Of a stretch of 64,000 nt of DNA, positions 25,639-34,399 are shown in pieces. Source of the stretch: Rhodanobacter sp. T12-5 (GTDB taxonomy: Bacteria; Pseudomonadota; Gammaproteobacteria; Xanthomonadales; Rhodanobacteraceae); contig NZ_NPKN01000005.1 of assembly GCF_008329435.1 (NCBI RefSeq), forward strand, positions 62,001-126,000, in the 5' to 3' direction. Every line of letters begins with the position of its first letter. Positions within the stretch are counted from its first letter, which is position 1. Made by a program: the position numbers and the translations under genes. The notes under the pieces are model-generated. The model was not told the DNA's origin and did not search any database. It saw only the letters and a list, made by a program, of their open reading frames with translations.

Positions 25639-26907
25639 ATGACTCCGACGCCCATCCCGCGACTGGCAATCATCGGCGGCGGCCCTGCAGGGTTGATGGC
25701 CGCCGAGGTGGCGCGTGCGTCGGGCATGGCTGTGGATCTGTACGACGCAATGGGCTCGGTCGGACGAAAATTTCTGCTGGCCGGGAAGGGCGGGCTCAAC
25801 CTCACCCACGGCGAGCCGGCGGCCCGCTTTGTCGAACGCTACGGTGCACGCCGGGTGGAGGTCGGTCGCTGGCTCGATGCCTTCGACGCGGACGCATTGC
25901 GTGCGTGGGCGCGTGGACTGGGCGTGGAGACTTTCGCCGGGAGTTCCGGGCGGGTGTTCCCGACCGACCTGAAGGCGGCGCCGTTGCTGCGAGGCTGGCT
26001 GCGTCGCCTGCGTGAGTCGGGTGTGGTGTTCCATATGCATCATCGCTGGCTTGGCTGGCAGGCGCACGGTGCGCTGCGCTTCGCCACGCCGGATGGCGAG
26101 CGCGAGGTGTCGGCCGACGCGACAGTCCTGGCGCTCGGCGGTGCCAGCTGGCCACAACTGGGGTCCGATGCGGCATGGCTGTCGCCATTGCAGCAGGCCG
26201 GGGTCGACATCGCGCCGCTGCAGCCGGCCAATTGCGGGTTCGAACTCGCGTGGAGCGAACATCTGTCCAGCCGCTTTGGCGGCGCACCGCTGAAACCGGT
26301 GGTCGCGCAATGGATCGACCGCAACGGCGTGGCGCATTCGCGCCAGGGCGAATTCGTGCTCAGTGAATACGGCATCGAGGGAAGCCTGATCTACGCGATC
26401 GGTGCCGAACTGCGCGAGCAGATCGCCGCGTGTGGCGCGGCCACGCTGAAGTTGGACCTGGTGCCGGGCTACAGCCAGCCGGTACTGGCCGAGCGCCTTG
26501 CCGCAGCGCGGGGCAAACACAGCATCGGTGACTGGCTGCGCCGTCGTGCCGGACTGGACGCGGCCAAATGCGCGCTGGTGTTCGAACTCACCGACAAGGC
26601 CACGCTGGCCGATCCGCTCGCGCTGGCCGCGCAGCTGAAGGCCTTGGCGTTGCGGCTGCGCGGGCCACGGCCGATCGCCGAGGCGATCAGCACGGCCGGT
26701 GGTGTCCGGCTGGAGGTGCTGGATGAACACCTCATGTTGCGTGCGCGTCCCGGCGTGTTCTGCGCCGGCGAGATGCTGGACTGGGAAGCGCCGACAGGCG
26801 GCTATCTGCTCACTGCCTGCTTCGCCAGTGGACGGATCGCCGGTCGTGGCGCAGCGCGCTGGCTGGGCGTCGATGGCGGCGCGACAGGTCTGGGTCCGGA
26901 CGCGTAA
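25639..26907 (+). CDS. NAD(P)/FAD-dependent flavoprotein (TIGR03862/BaiN-like family)
   Basis: Protein of 422 residues. It opens with a Rossmann FAD motif (LAIIGGGPAGLMAAEVA), has the family signature VGRKFLLAGKGGLNLTHGE, the segment GSSGRVFPTDLKAAPLLRGW, and closes with GVFCAGEMLDWEAPTGGY and a second glycine-rich stretch. These mark the HI0933/BaiN-like flavoproteins, the branch annotated as TIGR03862 in proteobacteria. Substrate is unknown. ATG 25639 is the family start; the upstream extension in the same frame comes from the lower-GC region and is not coding-like. Confidence 0.9.
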   Translation: MTPTPIPRLAIIGGGPAGLMAAEVARASGMAVDLYDAMGSVGRKFLLAGKGGLNLTHGEPAARFVERYGARRVEVGRWLDAFDADALRAWARGLGVETFAGSSGRVFPTDLKAAPLLRGWLRRLRESGVVFHMHHRWLGWQAHGALRFATPDGEREVSADATVLALGGASWPQLGSDAAWLSPLQQAGVDIAPLQPANCGFELAWSEHLSSRFGGAPLKPVVAQWIDRNGVAHSRQGEFVLSEYGIEGSLIYAIGAELREQIAACGAATLKLDLVPGYSQPVLAERLAAARGKHSIGDWLRRRAGLDAAKCALVFELTDKATLADPLALAAQLKALALRLRGPRPIAEAISTAGGVRLEVLDEHLMLRARPGVFCAGEMLDWEAPTGGYLLTACFASGRIAGRGAARWLGVDGGATGLGPDA

Positions 26908-27078
26908 TCGACTCGACCTCGGCCAGTGGTGCCGCGTTGCCGGCGCATGGCGTCGAACGCGGGATCGGCAGTCGCCAGATACTCGATCTTGTGAGGCACT
27001 TGTTCTCTCCTCGACGACACTTGCGAAGAAGATCGCGCCGGGAGTGCGCCGCGAGCTTCGTTCGGGCCAGCCCGGGAT

Positions 27079-27867
27079 CTACCGGGCTGGCCGCTCGACC
27101 AGGGTGATCTCGAACAGCTTCGGCCAGTGCTTGCCGGTGACGAACAGCCGCTGGTGTGCCGCGTCGTAGGCGATGCCGTTGAGCACGTCGTTGCCGGGTT
27201 CGGGCAACTGGCTGATATCGAGCAGGCCATCGAGATCGATCCAGCCGACGACGTGGCCGCTGACCGGATCGATCCTCGCGATGCGGTTGGTCAGCCACAC
27301 GTTCGCGTAGATCTCGCCCTTGATCCACTCCAGCTCGTTGAGGTTGGTGACCGGCACGCCATCGGCCGTCACCGTGATGCGCCGGGTCGTGGCCAGCGTT
27401 TCCGGATCCAGCACGCGCAGCACCGCGGTGCCGTCGCTCATGTAGAGCTGGCGGTCGTCGCGGGTCAGTGCCCAGCCTTCACCGGGATAGCCGAACGTGC
27501 GCTGCAATTTGAAACTCGCCAGGTCGTAGACGAAGCCGGTCTGGCTCTTCCAGGTGAGCTGCACCAGCCGGCCCTTCCAGTCCACGATGCCCTCGCCGAA
27601 ATAGTGTGCCGGCAGGTCGTGGCGCAGCACGGCCTTGCCGGTCTTCAGCTCGACCTTGCGCAGCGTCGACTGGCCGACTTCGCCGGTGCTCTCGTAAAGG
27701 TAGCCGTCCTTGTAGAACAAGCCTTCGGTGTAGGCGCTGGTGTCATGCGGGTAGGTGTGCACGATCTTGTAGCCGTACACCGGGATGGCTGCGGCGGACT
27801 GGGCGACGCCGCTGACGAGCAGCAGGGCGAGCGCGAAAATCGAGTACGGGCCGGGCAATCGGATCAT
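27079..27867 (-). CDS. Glutaminyl-peptide cyclotransferase (bacterial/plant type), secreted
   Basis: Protein of 262 residues with signal peptide (FALALLLVSGVAQSAAA) and the five-bladed beta-propeller of the glutamine cyclotransferase family PF05096. Family blocks visible are HDTSAYTEGLFYKDGYLYES, GWALTRDDRQLYMSDGT, LNELEWIKGEIYANVW and VLNGIAYDAAHQRLFVTGKH. It converts N-terminal glutamine of exported proteins to pyroglutamate, probably in the periplasm. ATG 27867 is the only start that gives a signal peptide. A hairpin overlapping the stop (GCCAGCCCGG with CCGGGCTGGC near 27071-27096) may terminate transcription. Confidence 0.92.
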   Translation of the reverse strand: MIRLPGPYSIFALALLLVSGVAQSAAAIPVYGYKIVHTYPHDTSAYTEGLFYKDGYLYESTGEVGQSTLRKVELKTGKAVLRHDLPAHYFGEGIVDWKGRLVQLTWKSQTGFVYDLASFKLQRTFGYPGEGWALTRDDRQLYMSDGTAVLRVLDPETLATTRRITVTADGVPVTNLNELEWIKGEIYANVWLTNRIARIDPVSGHVVGWIDLDGLLDISQLPEPGNDVLNGIAYDAAHQRLFVTGKHWPKLFEITLVERPAR

Positions 27868-27910
27868 CGGTCGGTTTCTCGCAGCAGGAAACGTTGTGGC
27901 AGCGCGCCGG

Positions 27911-29290
27911 TCAGGCCAGTGGCCGCACGCGAAAATTGCGGCCCTTGATCTTGCCGGCGCGCAGCCGCTCCAGTGCCTTGTTGGCCAGCGCGCGGCTGAT
28001 CGCCACATAGGCGCGGGTGGCGAACACGTCGATCTTGCCGATGTCTTTCGCATCGAGCCCGGCATCGCCGGTGAGCGCGCCGAGGATGTCGCCCGGACGC
28101 AGCTTGTCCTGCCGGCCGGCGTCGATCACCAGCGTTTTCATCGGTGCGAGGTGCAGGGTCTTGCCCCGTGCGGGTGTGACCTTCAGCGGTCGCCACGGCA
28201 ACGGCGTCCCGTTGAGTTCCTCGATGTTGGCGGCCTTCGGCTGCTCGCGCGGCGTGCACAAGGTGATTGCCAGACCCGATTCGCCGGCGCGGCCGGTGCG
28301 GCCGATGCGGTGGGTGTGGGTTTCCGGGTCGTGTGCGATGTCGTAGCTCACCACCAGCGGCAGCGCCACGATGTCGAGCCCGCGCGCGGCCACATCGGTG
28401 GCCACCAGCACGTTGCAGCTGCGGTTGGCGAAGCGCACCAGCACCTCGTCGCGGTCGCGTTGTTCCATGTCGCCGTGCAGGGCCAGCGCGGAGAAGCCGC
28501 GGCGGTCGAGCTCCTGTGCCACCGCATCCACTTCGCGGCGCATGTTGCAGAACACCAGCGCGTGCTGGCCACGTTCGCCGGCCAGCAGCTGTGCCAGCGC
28601 ATCGGGCTTCCGGGCGGGCTCCACCTCGATGAACTGCTGCTCGATAGCCGGCCTCTGCTCGGCCGGCGCTTCCACCGTGACCACCACCGGATCCTTTTGC
28701 ACGCGCTCGCTCACCGCGCGGATCTCGTCCGGATAGGTGGCCGAAAACAGCAAGGTCTGATGGTGTTTCGCGATGCGCCCGATGATGTCGTCGATCGCCT
28801 CGGAGAAGCCCATGTCGAGCATGCGGTCGGCCTCGTCCAGCACCAGTACCTTGATGCCGCCGCCGTGCAGGCTTTGCCGCTTCAGGTGTTCCTGCACGCG
28901 GCCGGGCGTGCCCACGACGATGTGCGGATCGTGCGTCAGCGAGGCCAGCTGCGGCCCCAGCGGCATGCCGCCGCACAGGGTCAGCAACTTCACGTTCGGG
29001 ATGTTTGCGGCGAGCTTGCGGATCGCCTTGCTGACCTGGTCGGCCAGCTCGCGCGTGGGGCACAGCACCAGTGCCTGCAGCCGGATCGTGTCCACGTCCA
29101 GCGACTGCAGCAGGCTCAGCCCGAACGCCGCGGTCTTGCCGCTGCCGGTCTGAGCCTGCGCGATCACGTCGCGGCCTTCCAGCATCGGCGGCAGGCTCTG
29201 CGCCTGCACCGGGGTCATTTCCGCGTAGCCGAGCGTTTCCACGCTGGCGAGCAGTGCGGGTTTGAGCGGAAGCGTGTCGAACTTGGCCAT
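27911..29290 (-). CDS. dbpA: ATP-dependent RNA helicase DbpA
   Basis: Protein of 459 residues, matching E. coli DbpA (457). DEAD-box motifs: AQAQTGSGKTAAF, PTRELADQ, VGTPGR, LDEADRML, FSATYP, VATDVAARGLD and HRIGRTGRAG. The C-terminal DbpA RNA-binding domain (about 385-459; LRPGDILGALTGDAGLDAKD, DVFATRAYVAISRALANKAL) binds hairpin 92 of 23S rRNA and directs the helicase to 50S assembly. ATG 29290 (MAKFDTLPL) is preferred over one five codons upstream. It sits 43 bases upstream of the cyclotransferase gene on the same strand. Confidence 0.95.
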   Translation of the reverse strand: MAKFDTLPLKPALLASVETLGYAEMTPVQAQSLPPMLEGRDVIAQAQTGSGKTAAFGLSLLQSLDVDTIRLQALVLCPTRELADQVSKAIRKLAANIPNVKLLTLCGGMPLGPQLASLTHDPHIVVGTPGRVQEHLKRQSLHGGGIKVLVLDEADRMLDMGFSEAIDDIIGRIAKHHQTLLFSATYPDEIRAVSERVQKDPVVVTVEAPAEQRPAIEQQFIEVEPARKPDALAQLLAGERGQHALVFCNMRREVDAVAQELDRRGFSALALHGDMEQRDRDEVLVRFANRSCNVLVATDVAARGLDIVALPLVVSYDIAHDPETHTHRIGRTGRAGESGLAITLCTPREQPKAANIEELNGTPLPWRPLKVTPARGKTLHLAPMKTLVIDAGRQDKLRPGDILGALTGDAGLDAKDIGKIDVFATRAYVAISRALANKALERLRAGKIKGRNFRVRPLA

Positions 29291-29407
29291 GCGACATGAT
29301 CGCATCTATGCGATGCGTTCGCTGCGGTGGCTTTCGCGAGCAACCCCGTACTTGCATCCGGCCGCCGGCTGCCCGACCCTGTATGGCTATTGCCACAGTG
29401 AATCGCC

Positions 29408-29767
29408 ATGGATACCGTTTTCATCGAAGACCTGCGCATCGATGCCGTCATCGGCATCTACGACTGGGAGCGTCGCGTGCGGCAGACGCTGTCGTTCGAT
29501 ATCGAGATGGCGTTCGACAACACCGTGCCGGCGGCAACGGACGACATCGCGCTCACGCTGAACTACAAGGACGTGTCGAAGCGCCTGATCGACTACGTGG
29601 GTGCGTCGAGCTTCGGCCTGGTCGAAACGCTGGCCGAGCGCTGCGCGGCGATCATCCGCGAGGAATTCGGTGTGCGCTGGGTGCGCCTGAAGCTGTCCAA
29701 GCCGGGCGCGGTGCGCGGCGCGAAGGCGGTCGGCGTGTGCATCGAGCGTGGCGTGCGGCCGCAATAG
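29408..29767 (+). CDS. folB: Dihydroneopterin aldolase FolB
   Basis: Protein of 119 residues, the standard FolB length. DTVFIEDLRIDAVIGIYDWE is the conserved beginning; the glutamate in IGIYDWER and the lysine in VRLKLSKPGAVRGAK are active-site residues. FolB cleaves 7,8-dihydroneopterin to 6-hydroxymethyl-dihydropterin and glycolaldehyde, the substrate for FolK, whose gene lies 1.4 kb downstream with an MscS-type gene between. No strong ribosome site precedes the ATG. It is divergent from dbpA. Confidence 0.94.
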   Translation: MDTVFIEDLRIDAVIGIYDWERRVRQTLSFDIEMAFDNTVPAATDDIALTLNYKDVSKRLIDYVGASSFGLVETLAERCAAIIREEFGVRWVRLKLSKPGAVRGAKAVGVCIERGVRPQ

Positions 29768-29915
29768 CGGCGCCATGTTCCGCGCCGACGGTGGTTGTGC
29801 CGCCGGCGCCGTGTCCCCATCCTGACCGGACAGTCGAGAATCTCTTGCGGTTCATGCCGCCCCGATCCGTGCCCGCTGTCCATTGCGCGGGTCCCGAGCC
29901 GACAGGAACGAGCCG

Positions 29916-31196
29916 ATGCAAACCCTGCAGCACCTGATGGACCTTCCCTGGACGCGCAGCGTGCTGGGCGTGCTGGCGCTGCTGGCACTGGCCTGGCTGG
30001 CCGGGCAACTGATGCGGCGTCTGCTGCTGCGGCTGGTGCGCGGGATCACCCGTCGCACCGCCACGCACTGGGACGATGCGCTGTGCAAGTACGGCACCTT
30101 CCGCTGGCTGGCCAGGTCGGTGCCGGCGCTGCTGGTGCAGTACGGCATCGTGCTGGTACCGGGTGTGCCGGCGGGCACCGAGGCGCTGGTCGGCAACCTG
30201 ACGACGGCGCTGCTGGTGTTCTTCGTGGTGATGGCGATCAGTGCGGCGCTGTCGGCGGCCGAGGACATGTACCGGCAGACGCCGCGCGGCCAGCAGCGCT
30301 CGATCAAGGGCATGGTGCAGTTGATCAAGCTCGGCCTGTTCGTCGCCGCTGCGCTGATCATCATTGCGGCGGTCACCGGCAAGCACATCGGCCTGCTGCT
30401 GTCCGGCCTGGGCGCGATGTCGGCGGTGTTGATGCTGATCTTCAAGGACACCATCCTGGGTTTCGTCGCCGGCGTGCAGCTGTCGTCGAACGACATGCTC
30501 AGGGTCGGCGACTGGATCGAGATGCCGCAGCTCAATGCCGACGGCGACGTGATCGACATCGCGCTGCACACGGTCAAGGTGCGCAACTGGGACAAGACCA
30601 TCACCAGCATCCCAAGCTGGCGGCTGATCTCCGACTCGTACAAGAACTGGCGCGGCATGCAGGAAACCGGCGGGCGGCGGATCAAGCGCGCGCTGCAGAT
30701 CGATGCAGCCAGCGTGCATTTCCTGGGCGAGGCTGAGCTGCGCCGGTTGTCCTCGCTGCGCCTGCTGGCCGACTACCTGTCGACCAAGGAGCGCGACCTG
30801 GCGCAATGGAACCAGGCGCAGGGCGACGCGGCCGCGGTGCCCGCCAACCGCCGCCGGCTGACCAACCTGGGCACCTTCCGCGCCTACGTGCAGGCCTATC
30901 TGGACGGCCATCCGCAGATCCATCATGGCCTGAGCTGCATGGTGCGCCAGCTGGCCAGCGGCGCGCAGGGCATTCCGCTGGAGCTGTATTGCTTCACCGC
31001 GACGGTGGAATGGGCCGAGTACGAAGGCATCCACGCCGACATCTTCGACCACCTGTTCGCCCTGCTGCCGGAGTTCGGCCTGGCGCTTTACCAGCAGCCG
31101 TCGGGGCAGGACGTGCGCGCGGGGCTGGCGGCGCAGGCCGGGCAGGGAGCAACATCGCTCACCGGCCGCAAGGCCCACGACCTCGTCGAGGCCTGA
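29916..31196 (+). CDS. MscS-family mechanosensitive channel (YbdG-like)
   Basis: Protein of 426 residues with about five membrane helices. The pore-lining MscS helix is GLLLSGLGAMSAVLMLIFKD, followed by TILGFVAGVQLSSNDMLRVGDWIEM and the beta domain (TVKVRNWDKTITSIPSWRLI). The long C-terminal cytoplasmic part and the DxIxMPQLNADGDV insertion resemble the YbdG/YjeP branch rather than MscS itself. ATG 29916 has AGGAA upstream. It lies between folB and folK; its stop is four bases before the folK start, so it is probably cotranscribed with folK without functional need. Confidence 0.9.
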   Translation: MQTLQHLMDLPWTRSVLGVLALLALAWLAGQLMRRLLLRLVRGITRRTATHWDDALCKYGTFRWLARSVPALLVQYGIVLVPGVPAGTEALVGNLTTALLVFFVVMAISAALSAAEDMYRQTPRGQQRSIKGMVQLIKLGLFVAAALIIIAAVTGKHIGLLLSGLGAMSAVLMLIFKDTILGFVAGVQLSSNDMLRVGDWIEMPQLNADGDVIDIALHTVKVRNWDKTITSIPSWRLISDSYKNWRGMQETGGRRIKRALQIDAASVHFLGEAELRRLSSLRLLADYLSTKERDLAQWNQAQGDAAAVPANRRRLTNLGTFRAYVQAYLDGHPQIHHGLSCMVRQLASGAQGIPLELYCFTATVEWAEYEGIHADIFDHLFALLPEFGLALYQQPSGQDVRAGLAAQAGQGATSLTGRKAHDLVEA

Positions 31197-31200
31197 CCAC

Positions 31201-31689
31201 GTGGCACGCGTCTACCTGAGCCTGGGCTCCAACCTCGAACCGCAACGCTACCTGCCGGCGGCGATCGGCGAACTGCGCGAGCGTTTCGGCGAACTCAGCG
31301 TGTCGCCGGCCTACCGCAGCCGGTCGGTGGGTTTCGAGGGTGCGGACTTCGTCAACCTGGCGGTAGGGCTGGATACCGACCTGGCGCCCGAGGCATTGAA
31401 TGACTGGCTGCACGCGCTGGAGGACCGCCACGGCCGCCGCCGCGACGTGCCGCGCTATTCCGATCGCACGCTGGATGTCGACATCGTGTTCTACGACGCG
31501 CTGGTGCTCGACGGCCCGGGTCATCTGCAGATCCCGCGCAAGGAACTGCAGCACGCGTTCGTGTTGCGACCGATCGCCGATATCGCGCCGGCGTTCCGGC
31601 ACCCGGTCAGCGGGCTGAGCATGGCCGAGTTGTGGGCGGCGTTTCCGCCGCAGCGCGAACCCTTGCAGGTCGAGCCCCTGGCCGGCTGA
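31201..31689 (+). CDS. folK: HPPK: 2-amino-4-hydroxy-6-hydroxymethyldihydropteridine diphosphokinase FolK
   Basis: Protein of 162 residues starting at GTG 31201, four bases after the MscS stop. VYLSLGSNLEPQRYL is the FolK signature start; ALEDRHGRRRDVPRYSDRTL with DVDIVFYDALVLDGPGHLQIP contains the two magnesium-binding aspartates (DVDI) and the HPPK signature arginines. LQHAFVLRPIADIAP is the conserved end. The enzyme pyrophosphorylates 6-hydroxymethyl-dihydropterin for folate synthesis. The partner folB is two genes upstream and a pteridine reductase two genes downstream. Confidence 0.94.
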   Translation: MARVYLSLGSNLEPQRYLPAAIGELRERFGELSVSPAYRSRSVGFEGADFVNLAVGLDTDLAPEALNDWLHALEDRHGRRRDVPRYSDRTLDVDIVFYDALVLDGPGHLQIPRKELQHAFVLRPIADIAPAFRHPVSGLSMAELWAAFPPQREPLQVEPLAG

Positions 31690-31761
31690 GCAAGGCGCAC
31701 TGTCGCGGCCGCACGGCGGGTGCTAGAAAGGTATTCACGATCCACGGACGAGGGGGCACGC

Positions 31762-32622
31762 ATGGCCGGGAAATTTGCACGCAGTTGGGCGTTGATGAAG
31801 GCGAGCGCGGCGGTGCTGCGTTCGGACAAGTCGTTGCTGGTGTTTCCGTTGCTGTCGGGTCTGTGCACGCTGCTGGTGGCGGCCAGTTTCCTGATTCCGG
31901 TCGGCCTGATGGCGTTCGGCGACGGGCACGCCGGGGCGCGCGTCGAGGAAGGCATGTCGGCGGGTGCGTACCTGCTGATGTTCGGCTTCTACCTGGTGCA
32001 GTACTTCGTGATCATCTTCTTCCAGACCGCGCTGACCGGCGTGGCCTTGATGCACTTGCGCGGCGAGCCGACCAGCGTGGCTGCCGGCTTTGCGCTGGCC
32101 CGCGCAAGGCTGCCGCAAATCCTCGGCTATGCGCTGATCGCGGCCACCGTCGGGCTGGTGTTGCGAATGATCCAGGAGCGCCTCGGCCTGCTCGGCCGGC
32201 TGGTGGTCGGTTTCATCGGACTGGCCTGGACGGTGGCGACCTTCCTGGTGGTGCCGGTGCTGGTCAGCAAGGACGTGGGGCCGATCGATGCGGTGAAGGA
32301 AAGCGTCGCGCTGCTCAAGCGCAGCTGGGGCGAGAACCTGATCGGCAACGGCGGCATCGGCATCGTGTTCGGCTTGCTGATGGTGCTGGCGGTGCTGGTC
32401 GGTGCCGTCCTGATCGGCGGTGCGGTGGCGATGCAATCGGTCGTCGCGATCGTGGTGGCTGCGGTGATCGTCGTGACGGGATTCGTCCTGCTCGGCCTGG
32501 TGCAGGCGTCGTTGCAGGGCATCTACTCGGCCGCGCTGTACCGCTACGCGGAATCCGGCGAAGCCAGCGTCGGATTCGACCAGGCTTTGTTGCAGCAGGC
32601 GTTCGCGCCGAAGAAGAAATAG
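31762..32622 (+). CDS. Polytopic inner-membrane protein (DUF6159-like)
   Basis: Protein of 286 residues with about six membrane helices in three hairpins (KSLLVFPLLSGLCTLLVAAS; FGFYLVQYFVIIFFQTALTG; VGLVLRMI; GLAWTVATFLVVPVLVSKDV; GLLMVLAVLVGAVLIGGAV; VVAAVIVVTGFVLLGLVQ). The N-terminal FARSWALMKASAAVLRSDKS and the block DAVKESVALLKRSWGENLIG are typical of the DUF6159 family, whose function is unknown. A GAGGGGG ribosome site precedes the ATG at 31762. It follows folK and converges on the pteridine reductase gene. Confidence 0.85.
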   Translation: MAGKFARSWALMKASAAVLRSDKSLLVFPLLSGLCTLLVAASFLIPVGLMAFGDGHAGARVEEGMSAGAYLLMFGFYLVQYFVIIFFQTALTGVALMHLRGEPTSVAAGFALARARLPQILGYALIAATVGLVLRMIQERLGLLGRLVVGFIGLAWTVATFLVVPVLVSKDVGPIDAVKESVALLKRSWGENLIGNGGIGIVFGLLMVLAVLVGAVLIGGAVAMQSVVAIVVAAVIVVTGFVLLGLVQASLQGIYSAALYRYAESGEASVGFDQALLQQAFAPKKK

Positions 32623-32632
32623 CCGCAGAAAC

Positions 32633-33379
32633 TCACACCGACAGCGTGCGCCCACCGTCGACGCGAACAATCTGTCCGGTCACGAACGGCGCATCGCGCA
32701 GCAGCCACAGCACCGCGCCGGCCACGTCCTCCGGCGTACCGGCACGCTGCAGCGGCGTGCGCGACAGCATCGCCTGCTGGTCGTCGTACGGCTTGCCGTC
32801 GCTCGGCCACATCACCGCACCCGGCGCCACGCCGTTGACGCGGATCTCCGGGCCCAGCTCCAGCGCCAGCGAGCGGGTCATCGCGGCGTTCGCGGCCTTG
32901 GCCATGCAATACACGGCGTGTTCCGCCAGCGGCCGTTCGGCGTAGATGTCGATCAGGTTGACGATGCCGCCGCGTGCTTCGCGCAAGGCCGGGATCGCCG
33001 CCTGGCTGAGAAAGAACGGCGCCTGCGCGTTGGAGGCGAACAGCTCGTTCCATTGCTGCGGGGTCGCCGTGCCCAATGGCGTGGGGAAGAATGCCGAGGC
33101 GTTGTTGACCAGCGCGTCGAGCCGGCCGTAGTGCGCCAGCAAGCGTTCGATCATCGCCGGCAACGCCGGCAGCTCGGCGAGTTCCGCCTGCAGCAGCAAG
33201 GTGCTGCCGCCGCGTTGCCGTTCCAGTTCGTCGGCCAGCGCGCGGGCGTCATCGGCGGAATGGCGATAGTGCAGCGCCAGGTCGTAGCCGGCCGCGTGCA
33301 GCGTGCGTGCGATCACCGCGCCGACGCGGCGGCCGGCGCCGGTGATCAGCGCGACGGGGCGATCGTGGCGTGGCGGCAT
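32633..33379 (-). CDS. folM: Pteridine reductase (SDR family, FolM/PTR1-like)
   Basis: Protein of 248 residues. The NADPH motif is TGAGRRVGAVIA, where the Arg-Arg-x-Gly form marks pteridine reductases; NNASAFF follows. The catalytic region has Asp in NLIDIYAERPL instead of the usual SDR serine, then Tyr and Lys in VYCMAKAANAAM; this Asp-Tyr-Lys arrangement is that of PTR1 and FolM. It reduces dihydropterins or dihydrofolate, consistent with folB and folK nearby. ATG 33379 has GGAG seven bases upstream; an in-frame start nine codons earlier is less likely. Confidence 0.88.
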   Translation of the reverse strand: MPPRHDRPVALITGAGRRVGAVIARTLHAAGYDLALHYRHSADDARALADELERQRGGSTLLLQAELAELPALPAMIERLLAHYGRLDALVNNASAFFPTPLGTATPQQWNELFASNAQAPFFLSQAAIPALREARGGIVNLIDIYAERPLAEHAVYCMAKAANAAMTRSLALELGPEIRVNGVAPGAVMWPSDGKPYDDQQAMLSRTPLQRAGTPEDVAGAVLWLLRDAPFVTGQIVRVDGGRTLSV

Positions 33380-33455
33380 GCGGCGGCTCCGGCGAATATC
33401 CAGCATGCAGCTTGCCGCAAAGCGGCACCGGCGTCATCCGCCGGCATGGCCGGAG

Positions 33456-34217
33456 CTAGTCCGTTTTCGGCTTGCGCGGCTTTCTGGCGGCAGCCTTGCG
33501 CGCCGTGCCGGCCACCTTGCGTGCGGCGCCGGCCACGGCCTTCTCGATCAGGCTGTCCGCCATGCGGCGGCGTGGCTCGGCCTGTCGCTCCGGCTTCGGG
33601 GTTTCGTCGTCGCCCTCAATGGCGATCTCCCCTTCGAACATCTCGATCGCGGTGCTCGCCACTTGCCCGGTGTCGTAATACGCGTACGCGCCGACGCCGA
33701 GCGCGCCGATCACCGGCAACCAGCGCGAGATGCCCTTGTTCAACGTGCGCTGGGTCAGCTTGACGCCGACCCGTTTCGCCACGCGTTGCGCGACGCTGTG
33801 GGACATCCGCCGGAACACCAGCCGGTCGCCCATGCGCACCACCAGATCGCGAAACGCCTGCGCCGCGGTGTGCCGGAACAGGCACCACATCATCTGTTCG
33901 CGCCCCAGCGTGGCATGGCGACCGTAGGCGGCGGCGATGTCGCTGACCATCTGGCCCTGGATCTTCCAGATCGCGATCAATTCCGGCAACAGGGTCAGCC
34001 AGCCCAGCGGCCCCGGTGGCAGGGCCAGCGAACCGGCGGTGAGCGCGGCGCGCTGGGCGGCGCGATTGGCCAGCCGGCGCGCCTCGCTGGCGGGCTCCTT
34101 GCTGTTGCCGACCTTGCTGTCCGGCACCTGGCTGACGAAATCGAGGATCGCCGAAGTGATCCGGCCGTGTTCGACCGGTGCGCTGACGGCGGGCACCTGC
34201 TGGCTGTGCTGGGTCAT
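33456..34217 (-). CDS. EcsC-family protein
   Basis: Protein of 253 residues. The central part (about 25-200) matches the EcsC family: LANRAAQRAALTAGSLALPP, GWLTLLPELIAIWKIQGQMV, DIAAAYGRHATLGREQMMWC, and LNKGISRWLPVIGALGVGAY with AYYDTGQVASTAIEMF. The C-terminal 50 residues are Lys/Arg/Ala-rich (KAAARKPRKPKTD), resembling a nucleic-acid or membrane-binding tail. EcsC is named after the Bacillus ecs locus and its molecular role is unknown. GGAG precedes the ATG at 34217; a start 14 codons earlier is possible. Confidence 0.85.
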   Translation of the reverse strand: MTQHSQQVPAVSAPVEHGRITSAILDFVSQVPDSKVGNSKEPASEARRLANRAAQRAALTAGSLALPPGPLGWLTLLPELIAIWKIQGQMVSDIAAAYGRHATLGREQMMWCLFRHTAAQAFRDLVVRMGDRLVFRRMSHSVAQRVAKRVGVKLTQRTLNKGISRWLPVIGALGVGAYAYYDTGQVASTAIEMFEGEIAIEGDDETPKPERQAEPRRRMADSLIEKAVAGAARKVAGTARKAAARKPRKPKTD

Positions 34218-34344
34218 GCGTGGCTCCGTGAGGCGGGCATCACTGCAGTCTAGGGACACGGCGTGAAGCGGGGCTGATGACGGCGCGACGCGGCGACGAT
34301 TCTTCGCGAGGCATGACTTCTGGCGCAGGCGACGGTGGTTGTCC

Positions 34345-34367
34345 GTAATGTAATATTATAACATTAC
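34345..34367. promoter_or_regulatory. Zur operator upstream of the TonB-dependent receptor
   Basis: A 23-base palindrome with 10 of 11 pairs matching: half-sites GTAATGTAATA and TATAACATTAC around a central T. It agrees with the gammaproteobacterial Zur consensus (GAAATGTTATA, N, TATAACATTTC) at all but a few positions. It lies 32 bases before the receptor start, where bound zinc-Zur would block transcription when zinc is plentiful. Confidence 0.88.
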
Positions 34368-34399
34368 AAAATCCCCCCCGCCCCTTGCTCGGATCCCTG

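Noticed and set aside
26802-26999. Small minus-strand frame starting GTG with AGGAGAG upstream (65 residues, VPHKIEYLATADPAFDAM...)
   Set aside because: The ribosome site is good, but half of the frame is antisense to the flavoprotein gene, the C-terminal half is low-complexity Pro/Arg/Ala, and no family is recognised. It may be a gene remnant at most.
34345-34367. Fur box rather than Zur box
   Set aside because: The half-sites match the Zur pattern (ATGTNATA and TATAACAT) and not the GATAATGATNATCATTATC type of Fur site.
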